From: Chara braunii
Lineage: Eukaryota; Streptophyta; Charophyceae; Charales; Characeae
Reading direction: 5' to 3'
Assembly (NCBI GenBank): GCA_003427395.1
Contig: BFEA01000138.1
Span: forward strand, 446,920 to 510,919
DNA: 64,000 nt
Both the position numbers and the translations under genes were made by a program. Positions within the stretch are counted from its first letter, which is position 1. Each line of letters starts with the position of its first letter. This document shows positions 43,814 to 55,699 of this stretch, one piece after another. The notes beneath the pieces are model-generated. The model was not told the origin of the DNA and made no database searches. It saw only the letters and a program-made list of their open reading frames with translations.

Positions 43814-44640
43814 CTGCAACGTCAATCACAAGTATACAAGAGTAGATGCCTCCGTTAGATTCCAACAAGGACAGCATGTCTCCAATCAACCAAACACTCT
43901 CCTTTGCTTGCAAACCGCAACGATTAAACTGACTTACATACCACGTCAGTACCCGAAATACAGAATACGAAAGAACAACTCCCAGAAACAGTGCGAAGGC
44001 CCTCCAATTCAAGGAGAATAAAACAAGAATAAGAACAAGTGTCCTTCCTAGACACTGGTCTATGAAAACCAACGTCTAATACGGCAATAGGATAACATAA
44101 GAAACAGGGATACATCCCATGCTGCCTCTTCAGGTCCAACACGTTCAGGCGCCCAAGACGGTTAACCTAGCAAAGAACTCGTTAAACGCATAACTATAAC
44201 GCGATTTGAATCATAACTATTGCAGCTCCCAAACAAGTCGGGCAAACAAAATTGTAACTCCTGCCTTCACTCCACAGCTTTTCCCTCCCTTCCATGGAGG
44301 GAAGCGGGGCATGGTTACGAGACCTGACTACTAATGTAGCTGCTCCCAAACAAATTAGGGCAAAAAAAAAAAAAAAAAAATCAAAAAATCTTTCCTTCAC
44401 TGCCCAACTTATCCTTACCGTACATGCAGAATAACAAAAGAAAGATCGAAAAGAAAGAACGGCTCCATACATACCCCACTTTGATTCCAGTAATCTTCCT
44501 CCCTCGTTCCCTTACAATAGTTAAAAAAAACACGAATTGCCTTCCCCTGTCGCCTCCTTTCCATACCCAAAATCAACATGCCACCCACAGAGTGAAACGT
44601 CTCCTGCTCTTTCTGCAGGTATATATCCTCCTCGACCAGT

Positions 44641-44762
44641 TGCATTCTACGCGCGAACTGTAAAACCAAAGGTGCACCCTTCGTTCTCCCTATTCCTCCA
44701 GCTGCATTCTACGCCCAAAATGTAAAAACAAAGGTCCACCCTTCGTTCTCCCTATTCCTCCC
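44641..44762. repeat. 61-bp tandem duplication
   Basis: TGCATTCTACGC.C.AA.TGTAAAA through CCCTTCGTTCTCCCTATTCC occurs at 44642 and 44703, differing at about five positions. Confidence 0.9.
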
Positions 44763-45572
44763 TTCTGTCCACCACCCTCATCGGATTCCTCCTTCGCGCT
44801 TCTCTCTCAGCCGAATGCAGAACAAGACAACAGCGCACTATCACTCCGGCCTATAATTGCCCCATCTCCCTCGCTTCTCCAATGTTGGCATCATAGAGCA
44901 CACTATTTTGAAATTCTGGACTTTACTAGTCACTACGTAGACGGCACTTCGGTTTTGTTTTTTTTCCCGCGACGTAAGGTACCAAAAGATCTTTGGCAAT
45001 CTTTCAAGAAACGATGAGAACAGCTCGTCGAATAGATCGAAAAACTCCAGATCACTACGCAATCAAACCGACAATAACTTCATCCACAGTTAATCCACCG
45101 CCTCTCCTCACGCAGACAGAAAACGTTCGGGAGACCATTCCCTAGTAATCCTCTGCATCCCCTACCTGAGACAGGTATCCCTTCAATTACAGTTATTCCA
45201 ATGACTATGGCTCTCATGCCCGCAAGGGATTGCGTTATCGATCTTCACCATCATCAAACCGTTTCCCTCTGTCTGTCTGTCTCTCGCGCTCTCTCTCTCT
45301 CTCTCAAAACAGCAACCTCACTCCTCCCTCACACCCCCCCGCCACCAACCACGTCCGTTTTTCTTCCCCTCACATACCGAAATTCCCGAAGTCAGACACG
45401 AAAAAACAAAAAAGAGAACCTCACTCCATCTCTCGCCTACGACTAGGTTCGACGCAATTTCGTTCTGTCCACAACAGCAACCTCATATTGCACTTGCATG
45501 TCAAGCCGATCATAGATTAGCTCGGCACGATACGTTTTCCTTGGTCATCTTAGGTCATATATCGTGCACGTA

Positions 45573-45766
45573 CAATCATCTTGTACACCTCCATGTCAGA
45601 CCTAATTCGTCGATTCTGTGAACACAATTATATGTACGTTGCACAGTTGTTTTCTTCTTTGACGGGCAGCAATCATCTTGTACACCTCCATGTCACACTT
45701 AATTCCTCGTTGCGGTGAACACAATTATATGTACGTTGCACAGTCGTTTGCTTTTTCAACGGGCAG
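45573..45766. repeat. 97-bp tandem duplication
   Basis: CAATCATCTTGTACACCTCC through GTTGCACAGT.GTTT and ACGGGCAG occurs at 45573 and 45670 with several substitutions. Confidence 0.9.
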
Positions 45767-46464
45767 CAATTTCGTGACACGTCGAGCACCGACAGTCTGC
45801 GAAAGAGCATTACACGGGCGAACGTTGCGCAGCAGAGCTTTTGCCGGCGGGCTGTTCTACAACCCGCGGTCGATTTTTCCGGCGCAAACTTACATTTGCA
45901 ATTCACAGTCAAGCATCGCTCCACTACTACACAAATGACAAAAATCATGTCGATGTATCTTTCCACGTTCTAGCGGAAGATTGACTCTTATTTCGCACAT
46001 TCGGATGGTAGTAGAGCGAGGCCCAATATTCATGTTCCGGAGAGACCCAAACCGAAGACATCAGCCTACTCAACGGACTAACGGCCATGATGATTAAGAC
46101 CTAATAACCAATCAACGACATCCGTACTGTACAAGATACCAAATAATCTGACTTCCCAAGACACTCATACACTACGTCGTAAGTGGAGGTTGGCAACAAC
46201 ATTGCAAAGTATTGGACAATCTAAGAGAGTGTCAGCGCCTAAGGATCTCGCTCTACTCTCGAAATGTGCAAAACGAGCGTGGATCTTCCCCCCGAACATA
46301 AAAGATACACCGTCATGATTTCGTCTTTTGTGCATGTCGAGAGTAGCGGAGCGAGGCCCCAGATCTATCTCCATTAATTTCTAGAGGATGCACAGGTAGC
46401 CGTCTACATCGTGCTGCGAGTCCGACGAACACGCTCATGCCTGCCCATACATATGCTTCTCCAT

Positions 46465-47230
46465 AATCAGTCTTTGTAACACAGTAGTAAGATTTATAAC
46501 AATTCATTATCAGTCTTTGTAACACAGTAGTTAGATTTATAACAATTTAGGGAACTAGACGCGTTCAACTTAACGTCCGACCTCTTCACTAGTTAAAAAC
46601 GAAAGCCGCACTTCCTACAAAGAAAATCTGCACAGCCAGCCGTGGACCATCGCGCTAAAAGTCCTCTGAACACCTGTCCATATATATGCCTTCAACATCA
46701 GTGTATAAAACACAGTAGTTAGATCTATAACTTACCCGTATATATCATCACATTGATATGAGACCGCAAAAGCGAAAAGAAAAAAGAAAAAAGAATGAAT
46801 TCGTTTCTTTATGTATCTTCTTCCTCACAACTCCCCCTGTTCAGAACCTCTTGCGTACAACGCCGCCCACGTGGATGTAGGTTGAGCGGCGTCTGGCCCC
46901 ACCCCCGTGTGTCGTATCGACCCACTTACAACAGCCAAATGGCGAAGAGGCAAAAAAAAGAGAAGGGAACAGCCAAATAAAACAGAACCGGGGGCAACAA
47001 AAGAGACATGTCAAAACATTTTTGTCGGCAAAAGAAATCAAAAAAAGCTCCGATCCCAGTGTGACAACCAAAAGGACAGAAAAGACAATCCCGGATGACG
47101 ATTCCCACATACAACCACCGCCCCGCGCTCATAATCAGTCTTTACAACACAGTAGTTAGATCTGTAGCTCATGCTAGACCTGAAGGACGAACACGTTAAA
47201 CTCGATGTTCGAACACTTCATATAGTTATA
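46465..47230. repeat. Spaced repeat: AACACAGTAGTTAGAT motif
   Basis: The core ATCAGT.TTT..AACACAGTAGTTAGAT.TATAAC occurs at 46466, 46509, 46702 and 47134. Copies at 46545-46625 and 47170-47260 are also followed by similar sequence (GTTCAACTTAACGT / GTTAAACTCGATGT, then GAAAGC.GCA.TTCCTA), so a longer unit has been duplicated. Confidence 0.7.
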
Positions 47231-47616
47231 CGAAAGCAGCATTTCCTAGAGAGAATCTCTACTTCTGCTTCATTACACGCCTCACGCTCCCTCATCTTAC
47301 CATCCGACCCTATCTATGCGATAAACACCCGCAGCTCGCTTTTCCTATGTTTCATTAGCAGCTTTTCAATAACACAATAACGAGGTCTACAACGTAGGGA
47401 GGAGCTGGACCTAAACGAAGAATCAGTTTGACATGCATTCCAATCATCATATGGAAAAACAAAAGAGACATTACGTACAACAAGGATCCATCTCACCTCA
47501 TGTCACCTCCCCCACACACACACTTAGCGGCATTTAAACACCCCATGCCGAAGCAGAAAAACAGAAAACAAGCACGAAGAACTACTGAAAGAAACCGACG
47601 GGCAATTCTTTAATAC

Positions 47617-50600
47617 ATCTTCAAGCAGCTCAACCACTTTGTAATGACCATGGCGCATGTGGTGTTCAAAACGTACCATATCGCCAGCACCTCCAAGCCC
47701 GTCGGAACCACGCCAACCAGCCCGATTGTAATCGAGATCAGCACCGCGAGCAAATGCCACCTGATCACTTGGTCTACCGCGTGCAGTGGCAACGAAGGTC
47801 GCTCGCGTGGCAGTCACCTCATCTGCTCCACCCAGAAAATACCACAGAGGCAGGCATACATACCAGAGCACAATCAAATATTTGTGCAAGGATCATTACA
47901 CGACAGGCTGAATAGCCAACTTGGGGGAAGAGTAAAACAACAAGGCAGAAATAGGTGAAACATCATTTCCGCCGGGTCACATTCATACGTTTTCCAAAAG
48001 CCCAGACTTCGGAGATTTACACAGAAAAATGGCCACACTGATGCAACGGTTCATAGATCATTTCCCATCATGAGCACCCCAACAAGATGTATGAAAAGAT
48101 AACATGTTCCCGACGGACAAGTGGATTAAACAACTCAGAGAGCTTCAGCATACCGAGTCCACATGTGCAAACCTTGCCGCAATTAGTTTTACCTTCATAC
48201 ACCATGGACTACAACTACAGTACTTCATCGAGAGCGAAAATGCTACATCGGACGAGGACAGACACCTGTCTAGACATCCTCGTTAAATAGGCTCCTGACC
48301 ATGATAATGCAGGCCTTCTTGTTCTTTGGAACATCCGTTATAATCGGAACGACAACGATACGAGTAGCATTCAAAATAATAATAATATTAACAATAATAA
48401 TACTATTGGCCTGCTTGACGAAAGTCGGGAAAAAGGAAAAAAAGAGCGTGAAATCGGTCAGGAGGAGATGGTGTGTTTTCTTGACGCAGAAAAATGATTC
48501 ATCCCAGTTCCTCTAACGGATTGATAACATCACAACATAATCGAAGATGCCCGTCTTCGCGACGACTTTCTCCCAACTGCCCTAATGTGAAGGACCGACG
48601 ACGCAAAATATGAGCTCCACAGCTCGCTAGGTCTTTCAACATCTTTCCAACGGACATGGTAAGGCAACGGACGCGGTCAGATCCCTTTCTCCCAGCTGCC
48701 ACGGATTTGCTGCGTCTGACGACCTTTCCTTCTCCCCTATGATATGAAAGACAAACACCAACAAAAGACAGCTTGCCCAAGCGGGCCACCCACAGGACAA
48801 GCCGTGTTCCTCCATTGGCGGACAAAAATCGTACGCCAAACGACCTGAACAGCCCGACAGAACCCACAGTTCCGGTCGTCATATCCAGCATCTCAACCTT
48901 GCCAAACGACCTGAACAGCCCGACAGAACCCACAGTTCCGGTCGTCATATCCAGCATCTCAACCTTACAAGATACCGGCTGATCTCGTTGATGTGTCACG
49001 TACACAACAGGGAGTACAAAGGTACGCCCTTCTACGAAATACTACATGCGTTCCATGGCTCTACCCCCGACCACACTAGAATAAATAAAATACCTATAAC
49101 CGTTACCAACACCTCCTAACACAGACATGTGCAGTTAACCATCACCGAAATCACACAGCACTGCGCGCCGGTGACGCCATGACAGGGACCTCAGTTCTGA
49201 TCAGTACGTCCAAAGTAAGCCCACGTTATCTAGCACACAACTCTTCAAAATTCAAGACAACAACAAAAAAAAAAAGGACAACAATTAAAAAAAAAAAACA
49301 AAATAAAACACTAGGACAATCATTCGAACACAGCTACAGGCCGGGCAAAAACAATTTCGCAAGCCCCCGAGACCTAAACGTTCTCTAAGAGGTGATGGCT
49401 TTGCCTGAGCACTCAACATTCCTACCGATGATAATACGACACTCAACATTCCTACCGATGATAATACGACAAACACTCCGAAAGAGTGGCGAGAATCCAT
49501 CGTCATAAAACTGACGGAGAGGCCGGATTGACCTTGCCCATGTCACGTCGGAAAAAGCACAAACATCTGACGAGACCGAGAGCCATATTCTTTCAAGCAT
49601 TCTTCCAACCACCTTCACCCTCTCATTGTCCAGCCCAATGTAAATATATACCCGACCAACCAAAAAACAGGCTTTCCTAAGCGAGAAGAGCACGACAAGT
49701 TCGGTAGAAACGAATAAATAACGGAGATCGGAACCGCAACGAGTGATACGAAAGGTCTCGGGAATATCGGGGAACTTAAATCGACATGGGGGCGCACAAC
49801 ACCCGACCTCACAACATCAACATGACAACCGCCGCCTGCTGTAACACGGGGTTCCTCTATATAATCACAAACACGACATTCATTTCCGAGCCCGCAAGAT
49901 TTTAAGATGCGAGCACGTGAAAGGAAAAAGAAAATAAGAATTATGAATGCTTAATTCTCAAGACAAGCGCGAAGTTACACCCAATTCGCAGTCTCCCGTC
50001 TCAGGACAATGATGAAACAACAATCCGATGAGAACGTACCATAATCCCTCCGGGTTCGTTTCTGAGGTTGCACCACTCCTCGTCTATCAACTGTTTCAGT
50101 TCGCCCGTCACAGAACAACACAACAGCAAAGACAGATATACCAGACCAAAAATCAGCATCTGGAAGGTCCTCTTCCACGGAAACAATTGCACAACTCCTC
50201 AGCACAGAACAACAACACAAGAAAACGTAGGCACAGAAAATATACCGATGCGAGAAAATCATACAGGTACATTTCCCCGGAAAGTTAAATCCATACCAAG
50301 GCAGTTGAGAATACTTCCGAGGGAAAAAACGAGAACATGACAAGGCAGCGCACAGAAGGCAGCACAGGAATTCACTACTTCAATTGTCATTTCGGGCAAA
50401 AACGAACCGGATTCTCTAAATCTTGCCGTCGACCCGCAACATGCAACGGGCACCTGAAAATCAGTTGTTTCATTCCTTCCAAGGGAAAAAACGAGAACAT
50501 GACAAGGCAGCGCACAGAAGGCAGCACAGGAATTCACTACTTCACGTGTCATTTCGGGCAAAAACGAACCGGATTCTCTAAATCTTGCCGTCGACCCGCA

Positions 50601-51642
50601 ACATACAACGGGCACCTGAAAATCAGTTGTTTCATTCCCTTTGTCCACTTTGAATCCAATAAGCGCCTTCTTAACTATCACGACAACACAAGCCTTTCGA
50701 ATCCAATAAGCGCCTTCTTAACTATCACGACATCGCATGCCTTTCGAATCCAACAAGCGCCTTCTTAAATATAATAACATCACAAGCTGCTCGGCAGGCT
50801 CAAACACCCTAAACGGGGGGGCGGGGGGGGGGAGGGTGGGCAAACATCTCCTCAACGTGCGTAGGGCGCGCTCAAAGAACAAACGACTACGCACTCACGG
50901 TCTGCGACCTAACGCGTTAGGGCAACAATCAGGACTACAACGGCCATATCCACAGCTTCATAAAACCCCGCATACAAGGAAAAGTACACATTACAAGAAG
51001 TTCACATCAACGCTACCGACAAGTGGAAAGCCTTTTATTTTGCATAAATCAGAAAGAAGGGTTCGTCACACTACCCCTCGTTTTCCAGTACACGTCTCCT
51101 TCTATCTACGATGGCCGAGTCGCACATGCGTTACTTTTGTTGGCATCAGCTGCCAAAATCCTTCAGTTCACCGCGGCAGATAACATAGTTTCACTTGATG
51201 ACCACAACGGAGACGGTTCCGATGATCGCGGGCTATAACAACGAAATCACCACGGTCCGCTCGAGTATTACGAGGTACACGTGCAGATGAGCTTGCGGAT
51301 ATAAATCAATTCCGATGTGCAAACGGGCCAGACATGTTCCGCGCTACAAACACGTACTAACAGGGTTAAGCAGTCGGAAGCCAATCAATCGAAAGACAAT
51401 CTCAAAAATCGGAGATTAACGGACGAACAAAAGCGAGTAGGTAGGTAGGTATCAAGAGTGCCCAACAATTGAGAGAGAGGAGAGGGGAGGGTGAGGATGG
51501 GAGGGAAGGAAGGAACACGAGTTTGACGACGTAGATAGAGGCAACAAGCTAATTACCTAGAGCCCCGTCCATGTGTACTGATGATCTCGTTCAGAACTGC
51601 AGCAGGACAATCACACACAAAATCGAGTGTGAGAGACGCCAT
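47617..51642 (-). CDS. Candidate five-exon gene, unknown protein
   Basis: A phase-consistent series on the minus strand: 51642-51557 (ATG in AAAACGATGGCG context, ending TCTAG|GTAATT), 51291-51195 (|GTGAAA), 50090-50040 (|GTACGT), 49510-49456 (|GTAGGA) and 47822-47617 (|GTATTA). Encoded pieces start MASLTLDFVCDCPAA, include LIDEEWCNLRNEPGG and FYDDGFSPLFRSV, and reach GWRGSDGLGGAGDMVRFE in the last exon. The last looks most like conserved protein. No further 3' exons were placed and no family was recognised. Exons 2 and 5 were chosen partly because their phase fits, so single exons may be wrong. Confidence 0.4.
48499..49005 (-). CDS. Unassigned open frame, 168 codons, with 66-bp duplication
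   Basis: Longest minus-strand frame between 44 and 52 kb; the C-terminal part reads RRRSFTLGQLGESRREDG. It lies inside the last intron of the candidate gene at 47.6-51.6 kb, so both cannot be exactly right. It contains an in-frame duplication of 22 residues (VEMLDMTTGTVGSVGLFRSF). No known domain. Confidence 0.25.
   Translation of the reverse strand: MYVTHQRDQPVSCKVEMLDMTTGTVGSVGLFRSFGKVEMLDMTTGTVGSVGLFRSFGVRFLSANGGTRLVLWVARLGKLSFVGVCLSYHRGEGKVVRRSKSVAAGRKGSDRVRCLTMSVGKMLKDLASCGAHILRRRSFTLGQLGESRREDGHLRLCCDVINPLEELG
48835..48967. repeat. Exact 66-bp tandem duplication
   Basis: CCAAACGACCTGAACAGCCC and the next 46 bp occur at 48836 and 48902, essentially identical. Confidence 0.95.
49411..49470. 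repeat. Exact 30-bp tandem duplication
   Basis: ACTCAACATTCCTACCGATG plus ATAATACGAC is present twice. It duplicates the proposed splice donor of the exon at 49456-49510. Confidence 0.95.
50321..50644. repeat. 162-bp tandem duplication
   Basis: Copies at 50321-50482 and 50483-50644 are nearly identical (start GGGAAAAAACGAGAACATGA). 162 is a multiple of three, so open frames pass through both copies on both strands. These frames show the repeat twice and are not evidence of a gene. Confidence 0.95.
50648..50790. repeat. 47-bp tandem repeat, three copies
   Basis: GAATCCAATAAGCGCCTTCT occurs at 50652, 50699 and 50746. The third copy is the most diverged. It directly follows the 162-bp duplication. 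Confidence 0.95.
50815..50840. repeat. G-rich tract
   Basis: Three G-runs (7, 9 and shorter) separated by single bases; it could form a G-quadruplex. Confidence 0.8.
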
Positions 51643-51839
51643 CGTTTTCGCGAAGCAGGGAAAGGAGGCCAGGGGAGAGGGAGAGACACAAAGGGCATCA
51701 TCGCTGGGCATGTACTTCCTCCAGACTGAAGACAACTCCCCACCCACCCAATCAATCATCATACCCCCATGCCTAACTTCACCCAAAGGCGTTTCCTACA
51801 TGTCTGTCTTGTCCTGACATAGTAAAACACGTGCCGAGC

Positions 51840-54560
51840 CTGGATATCTGCACCACCCAAAACCCCAGGAGCCGGTAATCGGCTAGTTTTTCAAGCTCCA
51901 CGATGATTCATCGATGTGAATCGACTTACAGTAAGTTGCCCAATCAGACCACCGTAAAGACCTTCGAAGCCCGCAAAAAAAATAAACAACTCGTGCTGGG
52001 TCTACAACACTCGCAAATTGCTTAAGGCTAGATTAACGAGCAAGCACGCACACGACATGGGTCTACACTCTCTTGTGCGTATCACCAGGTTCGTGGTGAT
52101 ATCTTAACGGTGAAGCCTTTCCGTCTACGGAACCACCACAAGAGCGGATTAAGTAAGTGCGATTGGAAGGCCCAAAAGAGGAAAAAACGAACTTGGGGAA
52201 AAGTTCCGACCAGCCAAAAAAGCAAGAGATCGCACACATCCACCAGAAAGCCATATGCAAAAAACACTCCACAAACAACAGGGAACTGTGTATACCCTTT
52301 GCAAGCAACATCAGGATTAGGCTTCACCGGTTCCAAAAAGCATATTGCAGACAATACGACAACAGAGTATTTTTTAGTCCAACTTTCTGAACCACGCCTC
52401 CCGCACGCCAGCATCACGGCCCTCTCATCGTTTTAACGCCAGAACCCGGCGACGACGGTTGTAGAGCACACCTCAGTGGATACAAGACAACCACGCAGGC
52501 TCCTTCTTGGAACTAGTACGCTTCGTTTTAACGCCAGAACCTGGCCGCGACGGTTGTTAGGAACAAAGGCACAAACGAAACCTACCACCCTTCTATTCTA
52601 CGGCGTTGATTCCCTCCCATATCGCCACCACAGTGCTTATAATTCTCGATACAACAATAACCTAGCGCGAACGTCCAATTCCTCTCTCAAAAGGAATCGA
52701 GATCACAGCCTAGCATATCATGAAAACTCGACGTCATCATATATATACGCGCATGACCACAAACCGCCATCATTAGCACGCGATTTGTCACCATGAGGCA
52801 AATATCTCACCCACCACAGGCAGTTAACATATACACCGTCGTGCTCCATAATAACTGAAAGGTATCGAAACAATCAGTCGGGAGGTTACAAACGCCGCTA
52901 AGCAGCAAGGTAACGAGAGCGCTACTGAAGCGACTCGGTGACGAAAGCACGACTGAAGCGGCCGGCATGGTGTGGCAAGAGCACTGCTTAAGTGTGCCAA
53001 GTTGGCGACGGCTCAATGGGAGAGGGGCACGCTCGCGAGAGCGGACATGAAATTACACATCTTCCATACTAGCTGTAGGAAATTAACCGCTCATGATTAA
53101 TTCGTGAAACTCCACTCTCGTTCAGCCAGCACCTCTTACATTAGTTATTGATTATTAAGGAGCTGCTTCTCCACAGCAATATACCCTCCGTTGCGACATC
53201 GCCACTCTTTCTTTAGCCTGAAACTTTCCGCTTTTAAACGTTGAAGACAAGCAAATGTGGGACCCAACAGACAACATCCATCGATTAGACTAAAATCCAT
53301 TCTCACTGGAAATCGGGCATTCCACAGACGCGGACACAGCAACGACCCGCACAAACAATACGGCACAAAACCCCAAGCAGATGACGGCGTTCGACACAGG
53401 ATTTCGGTGGCCAGGATTTATAGTTTGATGGGCAAGAAACCGTAAATAGGTCGACATGTCGACATGGCCAATACTTCGCTTTCGATACATGAATGAAGAC
53501 AAAACGAACCGAGCAAAAGCAAAATAATATAATTCTTTCGCACTGATGAAGAAAAGATCCACACGACTGCACAGAGAAATTTAAGAGGGGATAGTTGCCG
53601 CAACGGTCTTCACCGTAGCTCCTTTCGACAGCTTGGTGTGTCGCTCTCGTGGGGCAACGTTATACCTACAGGGTATGAAGGTTAGTTCCACCTATCGGTA
53701 CGCGATGAATGAGCAGCAGAAGGCAATCAACATCAAAGAAAATCTTGGCACCGACACCTTGGAGGCCGAAGAATGCGCAGCTACGCCATCAAGCACTAGC
53801 CTCGGCTGTAGATCAAAACGGTAGCTAGTCTCGTCTCGCCAGGTATACAGAGCCACTACGATTCGTTCCCTTTCTTGAGAGGCAAGCAACAAGGAACAGA
53901 GGAGTACCATGCGAAGCAAGCACAAACCCAGCAGCAGCTAACCTACCTATTTCGCCACCAGAAGATTACACGTATGTCCGGTCTGAACTCGGTGCATGAC
54001 AATCCAGCCCGGCAGCCAGCAACGGCGTGATACGAGTTGCCGCCGACTTCGTGAGGACAATAGGACGTTCGAGAATGGCATTCAGCTCATCCGATTGAAG
54101 ACGTACTAGTCCCCCACGCTGAGGACTGATCACGCGAGTCCCGAAGCAGTTGATGGTAGAAGTGTTCCCGACCCGTCGGACTCGTGCCACCCGCAGCAGT
54201 CCCTACTCTTCGCAGCACGGACTGGGCCTGAAGCAATCGCATCTAGTCGACACAAAGGGATCCGCCGCACCACGCGCCAAATCTGCAAAAATGGAAAACG
54301 TATCTTCCGCTAAAAAGTGGAGAGATACCAAAGTTTTCTGTCGGCTGTGCATTCGGTGAGTGGTGTGGCGAGGAACGAAGGCCGGCCACAACACAATACC
54401 TCCTGCCACTGCAGGAGGGGCGGCGGTTACACAGGCCTCACCCAAAAAATCCCACTTCGGGCGCGAAAATGAAAGTGCTGTTTACTCGCAATCAAGAACG
54501 GTTACACTCCTCCCGCCGACAGGGAACCAACCTTCGATGGGTCACTGAGCCCCCTACAAG
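51840..54560. other. No gene identified
   Basis: A direct repeat of about 35 bp (CGTTTTAACGCCAGAACC.GG) occurs at 52429 and 52524. Minus-strand hydrophobic frames at 52.06-52.4 and 53.3-53.6 kb have no recognisable domain or splice structure. Confidence 0.4.
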
Positions 54561-54579
54561 AGGGGATACGGTAAATGAG

Positions 54580-54706
54580 AGCGGCTACCCAGCTCATGTG
54601 GCTGATTGGTTCACCCATAAACTGTTCGCACAGAGACCTGAGTTCGAATCCTCGCCCGCAAGACCGCCCCGGAGCCACCAGATAAATTCGCAGCCTGCAA
54701 GACTTC
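54580..54706 (+). mobile_element. tRNA-derived SINE-like sequence
   Basis: An A-box-like stretch (CAGCTCATGTGGCTGATTGG, from 54590) and a good B box (GAGTTCGAATCC, 54640-54651) lie about 50 nt apart on the plus strand. No tRNA cloverleaf forms. It runs directly into the inverted-repeat element at 54707. Confidence 0.6.
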
Positions 54707-55138
54707 GGGCCTCGTTCGGCACCACTTGGAAGTACTTGAGTTTCATGGAAGCATAGTTCCACCCCTCCCTAATTACATCGATTTCGACGTCCGGAATGTT
54801 TCCACATTTTGCATCTCAAGGGTCCTTTGAAACTCAAGTGCGGCCCAGCCAAAACAATGAAAATCTCAAGGGAGCCTCGGGAGGTCACTTGAGGCTCAAA
54901 GGCTGGACCCTTTGAAACGGGGAATATACGGAACTTCTTCTTTTTTTTTGGAGTTTTCCAGCAATCACCACTGTTCCTGCTGCAATGCCGTCACCAGTTC
55001 AGTTTCATGGGCGGCCGTCTAAAGGGTTTCGTCAAAGGTTTGTGGAATGAAAAAACGAGTTAGGGGGAATTAATCACCCTTCATAAGTTAGGGTGCCCTT
55101 GAAACTCAAGTGTTTTCAAGTGGTGTCGAACGAGGCCC
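54707..55138. mobile_element. 432-bp MITE with ~40-bp termini and TTC duplication
   Basis: The left end GGGCCTCGTTCGGCACCACTTGG..ACTTGAGTTTCA pairs with the reverse complement at 55095-55138. Both sides carry TTC (54704-54706 and 55139-55141), a 3-bp target duplication as in PIF/Harbinger Tourist elements. Internal CTCAAGGG / CCTTTGAAAC blocks are also inverted. No coding capacity. Confidence 0.8.
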
Positions 55139-55451
55139 TTCAACCTACTTTGTTAGCAGCCCATGGGCTGCATTGTATTTTGTCGCCGTTCCTCGTATGT
55201 GTCGTAGGAACGGAGTCGTTCAGCTTGTACTAGTAGCAGGACAAGCGAAAGGTCGTTGGGAGCAGAAACTCTTTGTGGGAAGTCTTTGTCATATAAGATG
55301 CAGGGATCTTAAACGGCATTTGGGCTAACCTCGTTCGACTCAAGCAATGCAAGAAAATAATTGTAACTAGGACATATTGTGTTTGAAGCAGTGTCGAAGG
55401 AAGCGTTATTTTACAAATGATTATGAACCAGCACAGGAGTTATGAGATTAA

Positions 55452-55685
55452 GTCGCCAGTACTTGGCCCAGCTATTGGCCACCGAAAACAAAATAGAGTA
55501 TAAATGTTTTTGTCAGATAAATTGAGGCTCTTCTGTAGTGGTCGGTACGTTTTATAAAATCGTGGTTTATTAACGGGCACAACTTTAGAAAGTACTACTA
55601 GTAGAAACGTTTTGGTTGCACTCCTATATATTTCTTAAAATCATGATTTGTTAACAGGCACAACTTTAGGATGTACTGGTGGTTT
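55452..55685. mobile_element. MITE-like element, AAACCACCAGTACTT family
   Basis: The left end CGCCAGTACTTGGCCCAGCT plus ATTGGCC and the right end GTACTGGTGGTTTA. Internally a block TAAAATC(G/A)TG(G/A)TTT.TTAAC(G/A)GGCACAACTT is present twice (about 55555 and 55635). Confidence 0.65.
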
Positions 55686-55699
55686 AAATGAACAAGAAA

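Larger units (their letters stand above)
44763..47600. other. Repeat-rich spacer or intron
   Basis: Between the RRM gene and the candidate gene to the right. It contains the repeats listed separately and a short minus-strand exon-like frame near 46850-46930 (WVDTTHGGGARRRSTYIHVG, after TTGTAAG|). That frame is in phase 0 and could continue the right-hand gene, but is too weak to call. Confidence 0.35.

Noticed and set aside
50259-50681. 140-codon minus-strand frame with an internal repeat
   Set aside because: It is created by the 162-bp tandem duplication, which keeps any frame open twice. The plus strand is open as well.
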